DNA of 64,000 nt from Kitasatospora indigofera (GCF_014655955.1 NZ_BNBO01000033.1:36486-100485); one strand, 5' to 3'. Counted from the first letter of the stretch, positions 34,573 through 43,209 are shown. Program-made: numbers and translations. The notes: generated by a model from the letters alone, not told the origin.

Positions 34573-36375
34573 TCACACCGCCTCCTTCACGCCGGCGGGC
34601 ACCGCCGCCACCGGCGCCGGGTCCTCCTCGCGGGTGACCACCGCCCGGTAGAGCGGTTCGCGGTGCAGCAGCTCGCGGTGGGTCCCGGAGGCGGTGACCC
34701 GGCCCTGGTGGACGAGCAGCACCCGGTCGGCCTGGTCCAGCAGCAGCGGGCTGGTGGCCAGCACGACCGTCGTCCGCCCGGCGCGGCTGCGCCGCAGCCC
34801 GGCCGCGATCCGCGACTCGGTGTGGGCGTCGACGGCGCTGGTCGGCTCGTCCAGGACGAGCACCGGCGGATCGGCGAACAGCGAGCGGGCCAGCGCCAGG
34901 CGCTGGCGCTGGCCGCCGGAGAGCGAGCGGCCGCGCTCGGTGATCACCGCCCGCATCGGGTCTCCCCCGCAGTCGGGCGAGCCGTCGACCAGCGCGTCCA
35001 GCACGTCCTCCGCGCGGGCGGCGGCCAGCGCCTCGGCCGCCTCGATCCGGCCCGAGGCGGGCACGTCCAGCAGCTCGGCCAGGGTGCCGGACAGCAGCAC
35101 CGGCTCCTTGTCGTGGACCAGGACGGCGGCACGGGCCTCGGCCAGCGGCACGGCGTCCAGCGCGGTGCCGCCGAGCCGTACCGCCTGCTGCTCGGGCGCC
35201 GGCGCCTCGCCCTCGGCCGGCGGGACGTGGCCGCCGAGGCGCTCGGCGAGCTCCCCGGCGAAGTCCGGGTCGCCGCAGACCACGGCGGTCAGCTCGCCCG
35301 CGCGGGCGGTCAGCCCGGTGAGCGGGTCGTGCAGGTCGGCGCGCTCCGGGCGGGCCAGCGAGGCGTCCGGGCAGCCGCTCGTCCGGTTCAGCGCGAGCAC
35401 CCGGGTGGCCCGGCCGGCGGAGACCCGGGCGACGCTCCAGGCGTGCGCGGCCTCGCCGAGGATGCGCAGCGGCGCGGCCAGGAAGGCGGTCGCGCCGTAC
35501 ACCGAGACCAGGGTGCCGATGCCGATCCGCCCGGTGGCCGCCAGGTGCGCGCCGTACCAGGTGACGCCGACCACGAAGAGCCCGGGCAGCAGCACCTGCT
35601 GGGCCTGCATCAGCGAGGAGAGCCGGGTGGCCCGCACCGCGGCCGCCCGGACCTTCTGCGAGGCGGCGCGGTACCGGGCCAGGAAGAGCTCCTCGCCGCC
35701 GATGCCGCGCAGCACGCGCAGCCCGGCGACGGTGTCCGCGGCCAGCTCGGTGGCCTTGCCGCCGAGCGCGCGCTGCTCGGCGTACCGCTTCTCGAAGGGC
35801 CCGAGCAGCGGCCAGACCGAACCGGCCAGCACCGGCACGCCGAGCAGGACCACCAGGCCGAGCAGCGGCTGGACGGTGAGCACGACGGCGCTGACGGCGA
35901 GCCAGACCAGGACGGCGGCGCGGACCCGGGCGACCAGTTCGACGTACCAGCCGATCTTCTCCACGTCGCCGCTGCCCACCGCGACGATCTCGCCGGTGGC
36001 GATCCGGCGGGAGAGGCCGGCGCCGAGCCGGGAGGCCTGCCGGGCGACCAGCTGGCGGACCTGGGTGGCGGCGGTGATCCAGTTCCAGACGGCCTGGCGG
36101 TGCAGCAGCACGGTGCCGCCGGCGGCGACGGCCGACAGCGCCAGGGCGAAGGCACCGGCCCGCCAGATCCCGGCGGCGTCGCCGTCGACGGCGGCCTGGA
36201 CGCCTTGGCCGAGCGGCAGCGGCAGGGCCGCCCGGCAGCCCATCTCCAGCAGCGCCCAGCAGGTGGAGAGCACCTGGCCGCGCCGTTGGCTGCGCTGGAG
36301 CCAGCGCAGGAAGGCGAGCGGCGAGGAGAGATCGGGACTGCCGGGATCGGGCAGCGGCAGGGGTTTGAGCGGCAT
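34573..36375 (-). CDS. ABC exporter half-transporter A, Walker A lost
   Basis: A 600-residue half-transporter with a six-helix membrane domain and an ATPase-like domain. Where Walker A should be (about residue 390) the sequence is 'LTAVVCGDPDFAGELAERLG': no GxxGxGKS/T and no Lys. The signature 'LSGGQRQRLALARSL' and Walker B 'VLVLDEPTSAVD' are intact, but the H-loop His is missing ('VVLATSPLLLDQ'). Thus this subunit cannot bind ATP normally but can complete the site on its partner. It is the first gene of the pair. The promoter must lie in the 411-base region upstream. Confidence 0.92.
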   Translation of the reverse strand: MPLKPLPLPDPGSPDLSSPLAFLRWLQRSQRRGQVLSTCWALLEMGCRAALPLPLGQGVQAAVDGDAAGIWRAGAFALALSAVAAGGTVLLHRQAVWNWITAATQVRQLVARQASRLGAGLSRRIATGEIVAVGSGDVEKIGWYVELVARVRAAVLVWLAVSAVVLTVQPLLGLVVLLGVPVLAGSVWPLLGPFEKRYAEQRALGGKATELAADTVAGLRVLRGIGGEELFLARYRAASQKVRAAAVRATRLSSLMQAQQVLLPGLFVVGVTWYGAHLAATGRIGIGTLVSVYGATAFLAAPLRILGEAAHAWSVARVSAGRATRVLALNRTSGCPDASLARPERADLHDPLTGLTARAGELTAVVCGDPDFAGELAERLGGHVPPAEGEAPAPEQQAVRLGGTALDAVPLAEARAAVLVHDKEPVLLSGTLAELLDVPASGRIEAAEALAAARAEDVLDALVDGSPDCGGDPMRAVITERGRSLSGGQRQRLALARSLFADPPVLVLDEPTSAVDAHTESRIAAGLRRSRAGRTTVVLATSPLLLDQADRVLLVHQGRVTASGTHRELLHREPLYRAVVTREEDPAPVAAVPAGVKEAV

Positions 36376-36786
36376 GACGCTCCGTTGCGGGGTGTACGGG
36401 CACGGGACGGGTGACGGACGGCCCGGATCACGGGACGCCGCCGTGGTGCCGGGGGTGCCGGGAGTACAGCGGCACGGCGGCAGGTGGGCAGGGAGGTGCG
36501 GAGCTGCGGGTCGGTACGGGCGTCCGTCGTCGGCCGGAGGGTCGGGGCGGCGCCGTCAGGGGTACGCCGGCGGGCGGCACGTGCGGGCGGGGGCCGGAGG
36601 CGTCACGGCGGGCTGGGTTCACGACGTCATGGGAGTCGAGCCTGCCCGGAGCGATGTGACGTACGCAACAGGTTTTCCGGCCGTCCGAGGCCCGCCGACT
36701 TTCCCGGCCGGGCCGGGAACATCGACGGCACCGGCCTGGTTGGCAAGATCCGGAACCATTGGACGACCAGGAGGGCACCCCTTCCC
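36376..36786. other. Intergenic region, divergent promoters
   Basis: The 411 bases between the exporter (leftward) and the aldo/keto reductase (rightward) contain no convincing gene. The part from 36640 to 36770 is less GC-rich and is the likely promoter area of the reductase gene. I see no clear operator palindrome. Confidence 0.5.
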
Positions 36787-37650
36787 GTGAGCACCATCCC
36801 CACCGTCTCGCTCAACAACGGGGCGCACATCCCGCAGCTCGGCTTCGGCGTCTGGCAGGTCCCGGACGCCGAGGCGACGGCCGCGGTCCGCACGGCGATC
36901 GAGGCGGGCTACCGCTCCGTCGACACCGCCGCGATCTACGAGAACGAGGCCGGCACCGGCCAGGCGCTCGCGGAGGCCCTCGCCGGCGGCGTCCGCCGCG
37001 AGGACCTCTACATCACCACCAAGCTGTGGAACTCGGGCACCGCCGACTGGACGGGCGAGCAGGGCCGCGACGCGGTGCTCAGGGCCTTCGACAGCTCGCT
37101 CGACAAGCTGGGCCTGGACTACCTCGACCTGTACCTGATCCACTGGCCGCGGCCGATGCACGGCAGCTACCTGAACGTCTGGAAGGCCTTCGAGCAGCTG
37201 CTCGCGGACGGCCGGGTGAAGTCGGTGGGCGTCTCGAACTTCGGCCCCGAGCAGTTGACCCGCCTGCTGGAGGAGTCCTCCGTGGTGCCGGTCCTCAACC
37301 AGGTCGAGCTGCACCCGCACTTCCCGCAGCGCCAGCTGCGCGCCTTCCACGCCCAGCACGGCATCGCCACCGAGGCGTGGAGCCCGCTGGGCCAGGGCAA
37401 GGGCCTGCTGACCGAGCCCGCACTCGTGAAGATCGCCGAGAAGCACGGCCGGACCGTCGCCCAGGTGGTGCTGCGCTGGCACCTGCAGAGCGGCGTGATC
37501 GCGATCCCGAAGTCGGTCACCCCTTCGCGGATCAAGGAGAACCTGGACGTCACCGGCTTCGAGCTGGACGCCGAGGACTTCGCGGCGATCGCGGCGGTCG
37601 AGACCGGCGTGCGCCTCGGCCCCGACCCGCAGGACTTCGACTGGAACTGA
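36787..37650 (+). CDS. Aldo/keto reductase
   Basis: A 287-residue (alpha/beta)8 NADPH-dependent reductase starting at a GTG. Catalytic residues of the family are visible: Asp and Tyr in 'YRSVDTAAIYENE', Lys in 'ITTKLWNSG', and His in 'YLIHWPRP'. The cofactor end is 'AIPKSVTPSRIKENLDVTGFEL'. This is the 2,5-diketo-gluconate reductase-like group, which reduces a broad range of aldehydes. It is monocistronic and followed by a strong terminator. Physiological substrate is unknown. Confidence 0.94.
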   Translation: MSTIPTVSLNNGAHIPQLGFGVWQVPDAEATAAVRTAIEAGYRSVDTAAIYENEAGTGQALAEALAGGVRREDLYITTKLWNSGTADWTGEQGRDAVLRAFDSSLDKLGLDYLDLYLIHWPRPMHGSYLNVWKAFEQLLADGRVKSVGVSNFGPEQLTRLLEESSVVPVLNQVELHPHFPQRQLRAFHAQHGIATEAWSPLGQGKGLLTEPALVKIAEKHGRTVAQVVLRWHLQSGVIAIPKSVTPSRIKENLDVTGFELDAEDFAAIAAVETGVRLGPDPQDFDWN

Positions 37651-37883
37651 CCGGCCGCCCCGGGCCGGGGAGCGCCCGGCCCGGGTCCGTCGCGCCACGG
37701 AGCGCCGGACCGGGACGAGCGGGGCCGGGACGAGCCGGACCGGGGTAATCGCGGCCGGGAGGCACCGGGCCAGGACGAGCAGCCGGCACGGACACCCGGC
37801 CGGGGCCGGCCCGACAAGGAGCGGCCAGGCAGGAAGCGGCCCGGACGTCCACGATCGGATTCTGACGGTACGCCGATACCGAA

Positions 37884-37913
37884 GGCCGTCACCCCATGAT
37901 CGGGGTGACGGCC
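37884..37913. terminator. 12-bp stem bidirectional terminator
   Basis: GGCCGTCACCCC and its exact complement flank a six-base loop (ATGATC). It lies 31 bases past the stop of the leftward MarR gene and also downstream of the convergent aldo/keto reductase. The upstream part of this gap (37660-37850) holds imperfect 'CCGGGACGAGC' repeats. Confidence 0.85.
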
Positions 37914-37944
37914 CGCAGAATTCAGGCGAATCGTTTTGGCTGGT

Positions 37945-38841
37945 CTACAGACGGGCCGCCTTGGCGAGCAGCGCGAGGGCGTCCTCGTGCTCGTGCTCCT
38001 CCAGCGGCGACAGCAGCAGCCGCTGCACCTCGCGCACCCCGGCCGCCGAGCGGTGCAGCAGATCCTGGCCCGCCGAGGACAGCGAGAGCAGGTTGCGGCG
38101 ACCGTCCGAGGGGTCCCGGCGGCGGAGCACCAGGCCACGGCGGACCAGCCGGCTGACCATCTCGGCCATCGTCGCCTTGTCCAGCGAGGCGAGCTCGCCG
38201 ACCGTGCGCTGGTCGGCGCCCGGTTCCAGCTCCAGCGCGTCCAGCACCGCGTACTGCGGCGCCGTCAGCTCCGAACCGACGTGCTCCGACCAGAGCTTGG
38301 TGTGCACCTGCTGCCCGACGCGGATCAGGTAGCCGATGGCACGCTGGGCGTCGAGCATCGGGCGGGCGTCGGTCAGGACGGCCACCGCGGCCGGCTCCAG
38401 CCTGGCTATCCTCGCCATCACCCGGACGATTTCCAGCTGCTCCTCAGGGCTGAGCGGCTCGAACAGCGTGCGCTGCACACGAACCACGCCGCCGGTGGCC
38501 TCCCGGACCGCCTGCGCGCCGTTCTGAGAGAGCGCCAGCAGCTTGCGCCGGCCGTCCGCCGGGTCACGGCGCCGCAGCACCAGGCCGCGCCGCACCAGAC
38601 GAGCGACCATTTCGGCCATCGTGGCCTTGTCGAGCGAGGCCCGCTCCCCCACCGTGCGCTGGTCGGCGCCCGGTTCGAGGGCGAGAACCAGCAGTACCGC
38701 GAACTGCGGAGCCGTGAGGTCGGCCCCGACGTGCTCCGACCACAAACGGGTGTGGACCTGCTGTGCAACGCGGATGAGGTGTCCGGGCGACTGCTGCAGT
38801 CGCGCGGACACGCGGGTCGTCGGGATCTCCCCCAGCACCAT
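37945..38841 (-). CDS. Fused tandem MarR regulator (two MarR domains)
   Basis: A 298-residue protein made of two full MarR domains in one chain (about residues 15-150 and 162-298), about twice the usual MarR length. Each copy has 'RVAQQVHTRLWSEHVG' or near identical, 'EPGADQRTVGE', the recognition helix 'ASLDKATMAEMV', and the wing 'RRGLVLRRRDPxDGRR'. The first 85 residues of the repeats are about 80 percent identical, and the C-terminal dimerisation parts have diverged. MarR proteins normally act as dimers, so this is probably a single-chain dimer. It is divergent from fabG and has palindromes just upstream of its start. Confidence 0.9.
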   Translation of the reverse strand: MVLGEIPTTRVSARLQQSPGHLIRVAQQVHTRLWSEHVGADLTAPQFAVLLVLALEPGADQRTVGERASLDKATMAEMVARLVRRGLVLRRRDPADGRRKLLALSQNGAQAVREATGGVVRVQRTLFEPLSPEEQLEIVRVMARIARLEPAAVAVLTDARPMLDAQRAIGYLIRVGQQVHTKLWSEHVGSELTAPQYAVLDALELEPGADQRTVGELASLDKATMAEMVSRLVRRGLVLRRRDPSDGRRNLLSLSSAGQDLLHRSAAGVREVQRLLLSPLEEHEHEDALALLAKAARL

Positions 38842-39249
38842 GTATCCGTCCCGATGTCACACCCGGTGTGTGTGGGACACCCGGGTGGGGCAGTAACGGC
38901 GTGTGGGCGTCCCGCTATGAGGGAGGGCGCGCCAGCCGTGCAGCCGGTGGCTGCTGGCGCACACTATACAAACGCCAAGGCCCTGCTGGCAGACGGGGGC
39001 CGATAGTAGACGCAACTTCCGGGAACTTGGCATATTTACAAGCCCGGCCGGGGTGTCGTTCACCCGCTCGCAGCAGAAAGCCGACCGACCGGTCCTTACC
39101 CTCGGTCACCTGCGGCTCTGTCCTCTGGTTCACCAGACTACTCGTCGGTAAGGTGTCGGCGAAGCGCTCTCAACGCCACCCTCCGGCCGGCCTCCACGAT
39201 TTTTTCGCGCAGCCCGGCCCGTAACCCCACGAGAGAGACGAGACCGAGC
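38842..39249. other. Divergent promoter region of marR-type gene and fabG
   Basis: A 408-base gap without a gene. Its left end carries overlapping palindromes next to the MarR start. The stretch 38955-39055 is AT-richer ('ACACTATACAAAC', 'GGCATATTTACAAG') and could contain promoters. FabG has the RBS GAGAGAGACGAG before its ATG. Confidence 0.55.
38858..38880. promoter_or_regulatory. Overlapping palindromes before the MarR gene
   Basis: CACACCCGGTGTG (38858-38870; 5-bp arms, 3-base centre) merges with GTGTGGGACAC (38870-38880; 4-bp arms). They are 17-39 bases upstream of the MarR start codon, where an autoregulatory operator is expected. Confidence 0.5.
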
Positions 39250-40017
39250 ATGACCGAGCAGAGCACCGCCCCCCGGGTCGCGGTCGTCACCGGCGCAGCC
39301 CGCGGAATCGGCGCCGCCACCGCCCTGCGGCTGGCCGCCGACGGCTACGCCGTCGCCGTGGTCGACCTTGAGGAGGCCGCGGGCAAGGACACCGTGGACA
39401 AGATCGTCGCAGCCGGCGGCCGGGCCCTGGCCGTCGGGGCGGACGTCTCCGACGCCGAGCAGGTCCAGGCCGCCGTCGACCGGATCGCGGCCGAGCTCGG
39501 CGCCCCGGTCGTCCTGGTCAACAACGCCGGCGTGCTGCGCGACAACCTGCTGTTCAAGATGTCCGAGTCCGACTGGGACACCGTGATGAACGTGCACCTC
39601 AAGGGCGCTTTCCTGATGAGCCGCGCGGTGCAGAAGCACATGGTCGACGCCGGCTTCGGCCGCATCGTCAACCTGTCGTCCTCCTCCGCCCAGGGCAACC
39701 GCGGCCAGGCCAACTACTCCGCCGCCAAGGCCGGCCTGCAGGGCTTCACCAAGACCCTGGCGATCGAGCTGGGCAAGTTCGGCATCACCGCCAACGCCGT
39801 CGCGCCGGGCTTCATCGCCACCGAGATGACGGCGGCCACCGCCGCCCGGGTCGGCATGGAGTTCGAGGCCTTCAAGGCGGCGGCCGCCACCCAGATCCCG
39901 GTCAACCGGGTCGGCGTCCCCGAGGACATCGCCAACACCATCTCGTTCCTGGCCGGCGAGGGCGCGGGCTTCGTGTCCGGCCAGGTCATCTACGTCGCCG
40001 GCGGACCGCTCGACTGA
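39250..40017 (+). CDS. fabG: 3-oxoacyl-ACP reductase (SDR family)
   Basis: A 255-residue classical short-chain dehydrogenase. The cofactor loop is 'VTGAARGIGAATALRLA' (TGxxxGIG), followed by 'NNAGV', the catalytic Ser in 'NLSSSSAQGN', the YxxxK pair in 'NYSAAKAGLQG', and 'NAVAPGFIATEM'. It ends 'GQVIYVAGGPLD', typical of FabG. It reduces 3-ketoacyl thioesters, or a related ketone, with NADPH. The divergent double-MarR gene may regulate it. As it stands alone, it may serve a secondary pathway rather than the housekeeping FAS. Confidence 0.93.
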   Translation: MTEQSTAPRVAVVTGAARGIGAATALRLAADGYAVAVVDLEEAAGKDTVDKIVAAGGRALAVGADVSDAEQVQAAVDRIAAELGAPVVLVNNAGVLRDNLLFKMSESDWDTVMNVHLKGAFLMSRAVQKHMVDAGFGRIVNLSSSSAQGNRGQANYSAAKAGLQGFTKTLAIELGKFGITANAVAPGFIATEMTAATAARVGMEFEAFKAAAATQIPVNRVGVPEDIANTISFLAGEGAGFVSGQVIYVAGGPLD

Positions 40018-40025
40018 TCCGCCCC

Positions 40026-40065
40026 GACGGGAGGCGCCCCCGGCCGGCCGGGGGCGCCTCCCGTC
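40026..40065. terminator. 40-base perfect palindrome after fabG
   Basis: Perfect 20-base arms meeting at GGCC|GGCC, beginning nine bases after the fabG stop codon. It is expected to form a very stable hairpin and lies between convergent genes. Confidence 0.85.
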
Positions 40066-40169
40066 TCCCGCACGCGGGTCCACGGCCGGCCGGGCTCTCC
40101 TCTATATAGGCATGAGCATGCTCCCGATGTGGTGATGCCACAGCGCCCCCGGGCCGGCTCGCGGCCGGC

Positions 40170-41135
40170 TCAGCCGGGACGCCCCCGCAGGACGGGCAGC
40201 AGTGCGGCGAGCCCCTCCAACTGCTCCGCCTGGGACGCGGCGTCCAGCGCGCCGATCCGGCACACCAGGTGCCGCGCGCCCTGCTCCGCGTACCGGCCCA
40301 GCTCCCGCGCGATGTGCTCGACCGGTCCGGCGATCAGGCACTGGATCGTCTCGGCCACCTCCAGCGGCACCCCGTAGGTGGTCCGGGTGTAGGTGTCCAG
40401 CGCCTCCCGGCCGGCCGCCGGGTCGGGGGCGATCAGCACGGTGGCGTAGAGGGCGGGGGCGACCGCGCCCCGCTGCCGCCCCGCCCCGGCGGCCGCGCGC
40501 CGGACGTCGGCCAGGCCCGGCCCGTAGGCTCGGTGGTCCGGCGGGTAGGGCAGCCAGCCGTCGTACAGCCGGCCGGTCCTGGCCAGCGCCGCGGGGGTGG
40601 CGCCGCCCAGCCAGACCGGCGGGCCGCCCGCCCGGTACGGGGCGAGCCCGCCGGGCAGGTCGTCGAAGTGCAGCACCTTGCCGTGGAACGCGGACGGGCC
40701 GGCCGGGTCCCACAACTGGCGCCAGAGCGCCACGGTTTCGTCCAGCCGGGCGAACCGGCGCTCCCACGGCACCCCCGAGGCGGCGTACTCCCGCTCGGAG
40801 CGGTTGGGGAACCCGGCTCCCACCGTCACCACCAGCCGCCCGCCCGACAGCAGGTCCACCGAGGCGAGCGCCTGCGCGGTCTGGACCGGCCGGCGGAACG
40901 CGGGCAGCAGGGCGGCCGTGCCGAGGGTGACCCGCTCGGTGCGGGCGGCCAGCGCCCCGAGCAGGGTGACCGGCTCGATCATCGGCTTGAGCAGGGTGTC
41001 CCCGACCCAGAGCGAGTCGAAGCCCAACTCCTCGGCCCGCGACCCGAGTCCGAGCAGGCCGCGCGGCCCGCCGGCCCCGTCCCACTGCGCCGCACCGGTC
41101 GGCAGCACCACTCCCACGCGCATCTCGTCCGTCAT
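40170..41135 (-). CDS. LLM-class F420-dependent oxidoreductase
   Basis: A 321-residue luciferase-like TIM barrel. Family marks are 'RVGVVLPTG' at the start, 'LGFDSLWVGDTLLKP', 'TLGTAALLPAFRRPVQTAQALASVDLLSGGRL' in pattern, and 'VGAGFPNRSEREY'. In actinomycetes such enzymes usually use F420 rather than FMN. The ATG at 41135 is chosen; the Met four residues later is also possible. It is divergent from an XRE regulator 86 bases away, its likely controller. Substrate is unknown. Confidence 0.9.
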   Translation of the reverse strand: MTDEMRVGVVLPTGAAQWDGAGGPRGLLGLGSRAEELGFDSLWVGDTLLKPMIEPVTLLGALAARTERVTLGTAALLPAFRRPVQTAQALASVDLLSGGRLVVTVGAGFPNRSEREYAASGVPWERRFARLDETVALWRQLWDPAGPSAFHGKVLHFDDLPGGLAPYRAGGPPVWLGGATPAALARTGRLYDGWLPYPPDHRAYGPGLADVRRAAAGAGRQRGAVAPALYATVLIAPDPAAGREALDTYTRTTYGVPLEVAETIQCLIAGPVEHIARELGRYAEQGARHLVCRIGALDAASQAEQLEGLAALLPVLRGRPG

Positions 41136-41221
41136 GGGAGCCAGCCTGCGCCGGCCCGGCGGGCCGGGCAATTCCCGGCAGGGAATGGCGATCCCCGCAA
41201 CCCCGGCAGTAGAACTGGGGT

Positions 41222-42076
41222 GTGGACTTCCCTCAGGCGCTGCGGGAGCGGCGCACCCGACGCCGCCTCAGCCAGCTCGAACTCGCGGACCGGGCCGGCA
41301 CCACCCAACGGCACCTCAGCTTCATCGAGACCGGCCGCTCGACGCCGGGGCGCGACCTGGTGGTCCGGCTGGCCGAGTCGCTGGAGCTGCCGCTGCGCGA
41401 GCGCAACGACCTGCTGCTGTCCGCCGGGTTCGCCCCCGCCTATCCGGGCGGCGCCCTGGACGGCCCCGAACTCGCCCCGGTGCTGGACGCGTTGGGGAAC
41501 ATTCTGACGGGCCATCTGCCCTGGCCGGCCGTGGTGGTCGACCGGTACGGCGAACTGGTGGCCGCCAACGCGGCGTTCGGGCTGCTCACCGAGGGCGTGC
41601 CGGCCGAATTGCTGGGCCCGGCGGCCAACGTCTACCGGGTGGCCCTGCACCCGCAGGGCCTGGCGCCGAGGATCGGGAACTTCGCCGAGTGGGCCCAGCA
41701 CGTCCTGACCGGCCTGCGCCGCGAGGCGGAACGCCACCCGGACGAGCGGCTGGACGCCCTGCACGCCGAGCTCCGCTCGTACCTGCCGGACCGGGCGCCC
41801 GCCGCGGCCCCGCTGGGCTTCGCGGTCCCGCTGGAGCTGCACTCGCGGCACGGCCTGCTGCGGCTGATCACCACCGTCACCACCTTCGCCACGGCCACCG
41901 ACGTGACCCTGGCCGAGCTGAAACTGGAGGCCTTCCTGCCGGCCGACCGGGCCACCTCGACGATCCTGTCGGGGCTCGGCGGCGCGCGGCGGCAGGGCCG
42001 GCGGGCGGGCGGAGCGGACCCGGAGAGCGAGGGGAATTCATTCTCGAACATCGCTCATGAATTCGATTCCACATGA
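41222..42076 (+). CDS. XRE-family regulator with MmyB-like C-terminal domain
   Basis: A 284-residue protein starting at a GTG. The HTH is 'RRRLSQLELADRAGTTQRHLSFIETGRSTPG' in pattern (about residues 12-42). The C-terminal 180 residues match the MmyB-like ligand-binding domain ('PAVVVDRYGELVAANAAFGLLTEG', 'GLLRLITTVTTFATATDVTLAELKLEAFLPAD' in pattern). Such proteins often regulate a neighbouring oxidoreductase gene, and here the divergent F420-type gene fits that pattern. Confidence 0.92.
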   Translation: MDFPQALRERRTRRRLSQLELADRAGTTQRHLSFIETGRSTPGRDLVVRLAESLELPLRERNDLLLSAGFAPAYPGGALDGPELAPVLDALGNILTGHLPWPAVVVDRYGELVAANAAFGLLTEGVPAELLGPAANVYRVALHPQGLAPRIGNFAEWAQHVLTGLRREAERHPDERLDALHAELRSYLPDRAPAAAPLGFAVPLELHSRHGLLRLITTVTTFATATDVTLAELKLEAFLPADRATSTILSGLGGARRQGRRAGGADPESEGNSFSNIAHEFDST

Positions 42077-42235
42077 CCCGCAGGGGTGATCCGCAAAAAC
42101 CTTCACCCGCACCGCGGAGGCCGCCCCAAAGCCTGGAAGACCTGCCGGGAAGCCTACTTAGCACATACCGTGACCTGCGGTCTTTTCCTCGGGAAAAATG
42201 ACTCATGAATTCTTGGCACGGGTAATCTCCATTCC

Positions 42236-42994
42236 GTGCAAGCCCCGACCGAATCATCATCGGCCCCGACCCGGCCGCCGGCCGAACAGGTCACGGCCTA
42301 CTCCACCTGGCCCCCGCTGGACCGGACGCAGACCACGCTGCTCGGCCTGACCGCGCTGGCCTATCTGATCGTCATCGCCGGCGTCCTGCTGGACACCGCC
42401 CTGGTGGACCTGGACTGGTGGGCCAGACTGGCGCAGCCCTACCACCGGTGGCCGGAGCTGGAGCCGCTGCTGAGCGCCTGGGTGGTGGCGGGCCAGCGAG
42501 GTCCGTCGGCGATCGCGGCCGGCGGCTGGCTGGTCTGGCGCGCCTGCCGGACCCACAACGCGCGCCCGCTGCTGGTGATGGGCACCGCGCTGCTGCTGCT
42601 CAACGTCACGGTCGGCACCGTGAAGATCGTCACCGGCCGGCTCGGCCCGCACTACGCCCACTACGTCGGCTCGGCCGAACTCTTCTCCGGCGGCACCATC
42701 TTCCCCTCCGGCCACACCGCGAACGCGGTGGTCACCTGGGGCGTGCTGGCCTACCTGGCGGCGCGCTGGCGGCGGACCGGCGCGGTGCTGGCCGGTGCCA
42801 CCGCCTGCTCGATCGGGCTCACCACGGTGTACCTGGGCACGCACTGGGTGAGCGACGTCCTCGCGGGGTGGGCGGCCGGCCTGCTGGTCCTGCTGGTGCT
42901 GCCGCTGGCCGAGCCGCTGCTGGCCACCGCGGCCGACCGGCTGGCGGCCCACCGCCGCTCGCGGCGGCCCGGCGGCCCGCCCGCCGGCCCGTGA
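42236..42994 (+). CDS. PAP2-family phosphatase with altered arginine motifs
   Basis: A 252-residue membrane protein starting at a GTG, with about six membrane segments. The central motif 'FPSGHTANAV' is intact. Motif 1 is 'KIVTGRLGP', where the second Arg of the usual KxxxxxxRP is Gly. Motif 3 is 'TTVYLGTHWVSDVLAG', where the usual SR pair before YLG is TT; the catalytic His and Asp remain. Family members dephosphorylate lipid phosphates such as undecaprenyl or phosphatidate phosphates. The changes could mark a subfamily or reduced activity. Confidence 0.88.
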   Translation: MQAPTESSSAPTRPPAEQVTAYSTWPPLDRTQTTLLGLTALAYLIVIAGVLLDTALVDLDWWARLAQPYHRWPELEPLLSAWVVAGQRGPSAIAAGGWLVWRACRTHNARPLLVMGTALLLLNVTVGTVKIVTGRLGPHYAHYVGSAELFSGGTIFPSGHTANAVVTWGVLAYLAARWRRTGAVLAGATACSIGLTTVYLGTHWVSDVLAGWAAGLLVLLVLPLAEPLLATAADRLAAHRRSRRPGGPPAGP

Positions 42995-43020
42995 CCGCGG
43001 TACCCGCGACGACCGGCGGG

Positions 43021-43209
43021 TCAGCCCTCCCAGCCGCGTTCCACCACCCCGTCCCGGACCACCAGGTTCAGCCGCCCCTCGCGGTACTCCATGGTGGTCA
43101 TCGCGCCGGGCTTCAGCAGCCGGACGCTCGCCCAGCCGCGCTCGCGGGCCAGCTCCTCGGCGGCCTCGGTGCTCAGCCCGGCAAAGTCCCGGGTGTGCTC
43201 CTCCGTCAT
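43021..43209 (-). CDS. I78-type peptidase inhibitor family protein
   Basis: A 62-residue protein with good RBS (AAGGGGGAA) before its ATG. The sequence follows the I78 inhibitor pattern: 'GLSTEAAEELARERGWASVRLLKPGAMTTMEYREGRLNLVV' in outline, with 'RPG/KPG...T.dYrpgRLNv' typical of the potato-inhibitor-like loop. There is no signal peptide, so it may act inside the cell or the family label may overstate its role. It is convergent with the PAP2 gene and divergent from the next small gene. Confidence 0.72.
   Translation of the reverse strand: MTEEHTRDFAGLSTEAAEELARERGWASVRLLKPGAMTTMEYREGRLNLVVRDGVVERGWEG

Noticed and set aside
34337..36403. Minus-strand frame with TEPAR/TESTC pentapeptide repeats
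   Set aside because: It overlaps the half-transporter gene in another frame, has no family match, and its repeat part is just the 15-bp tandem array translated.
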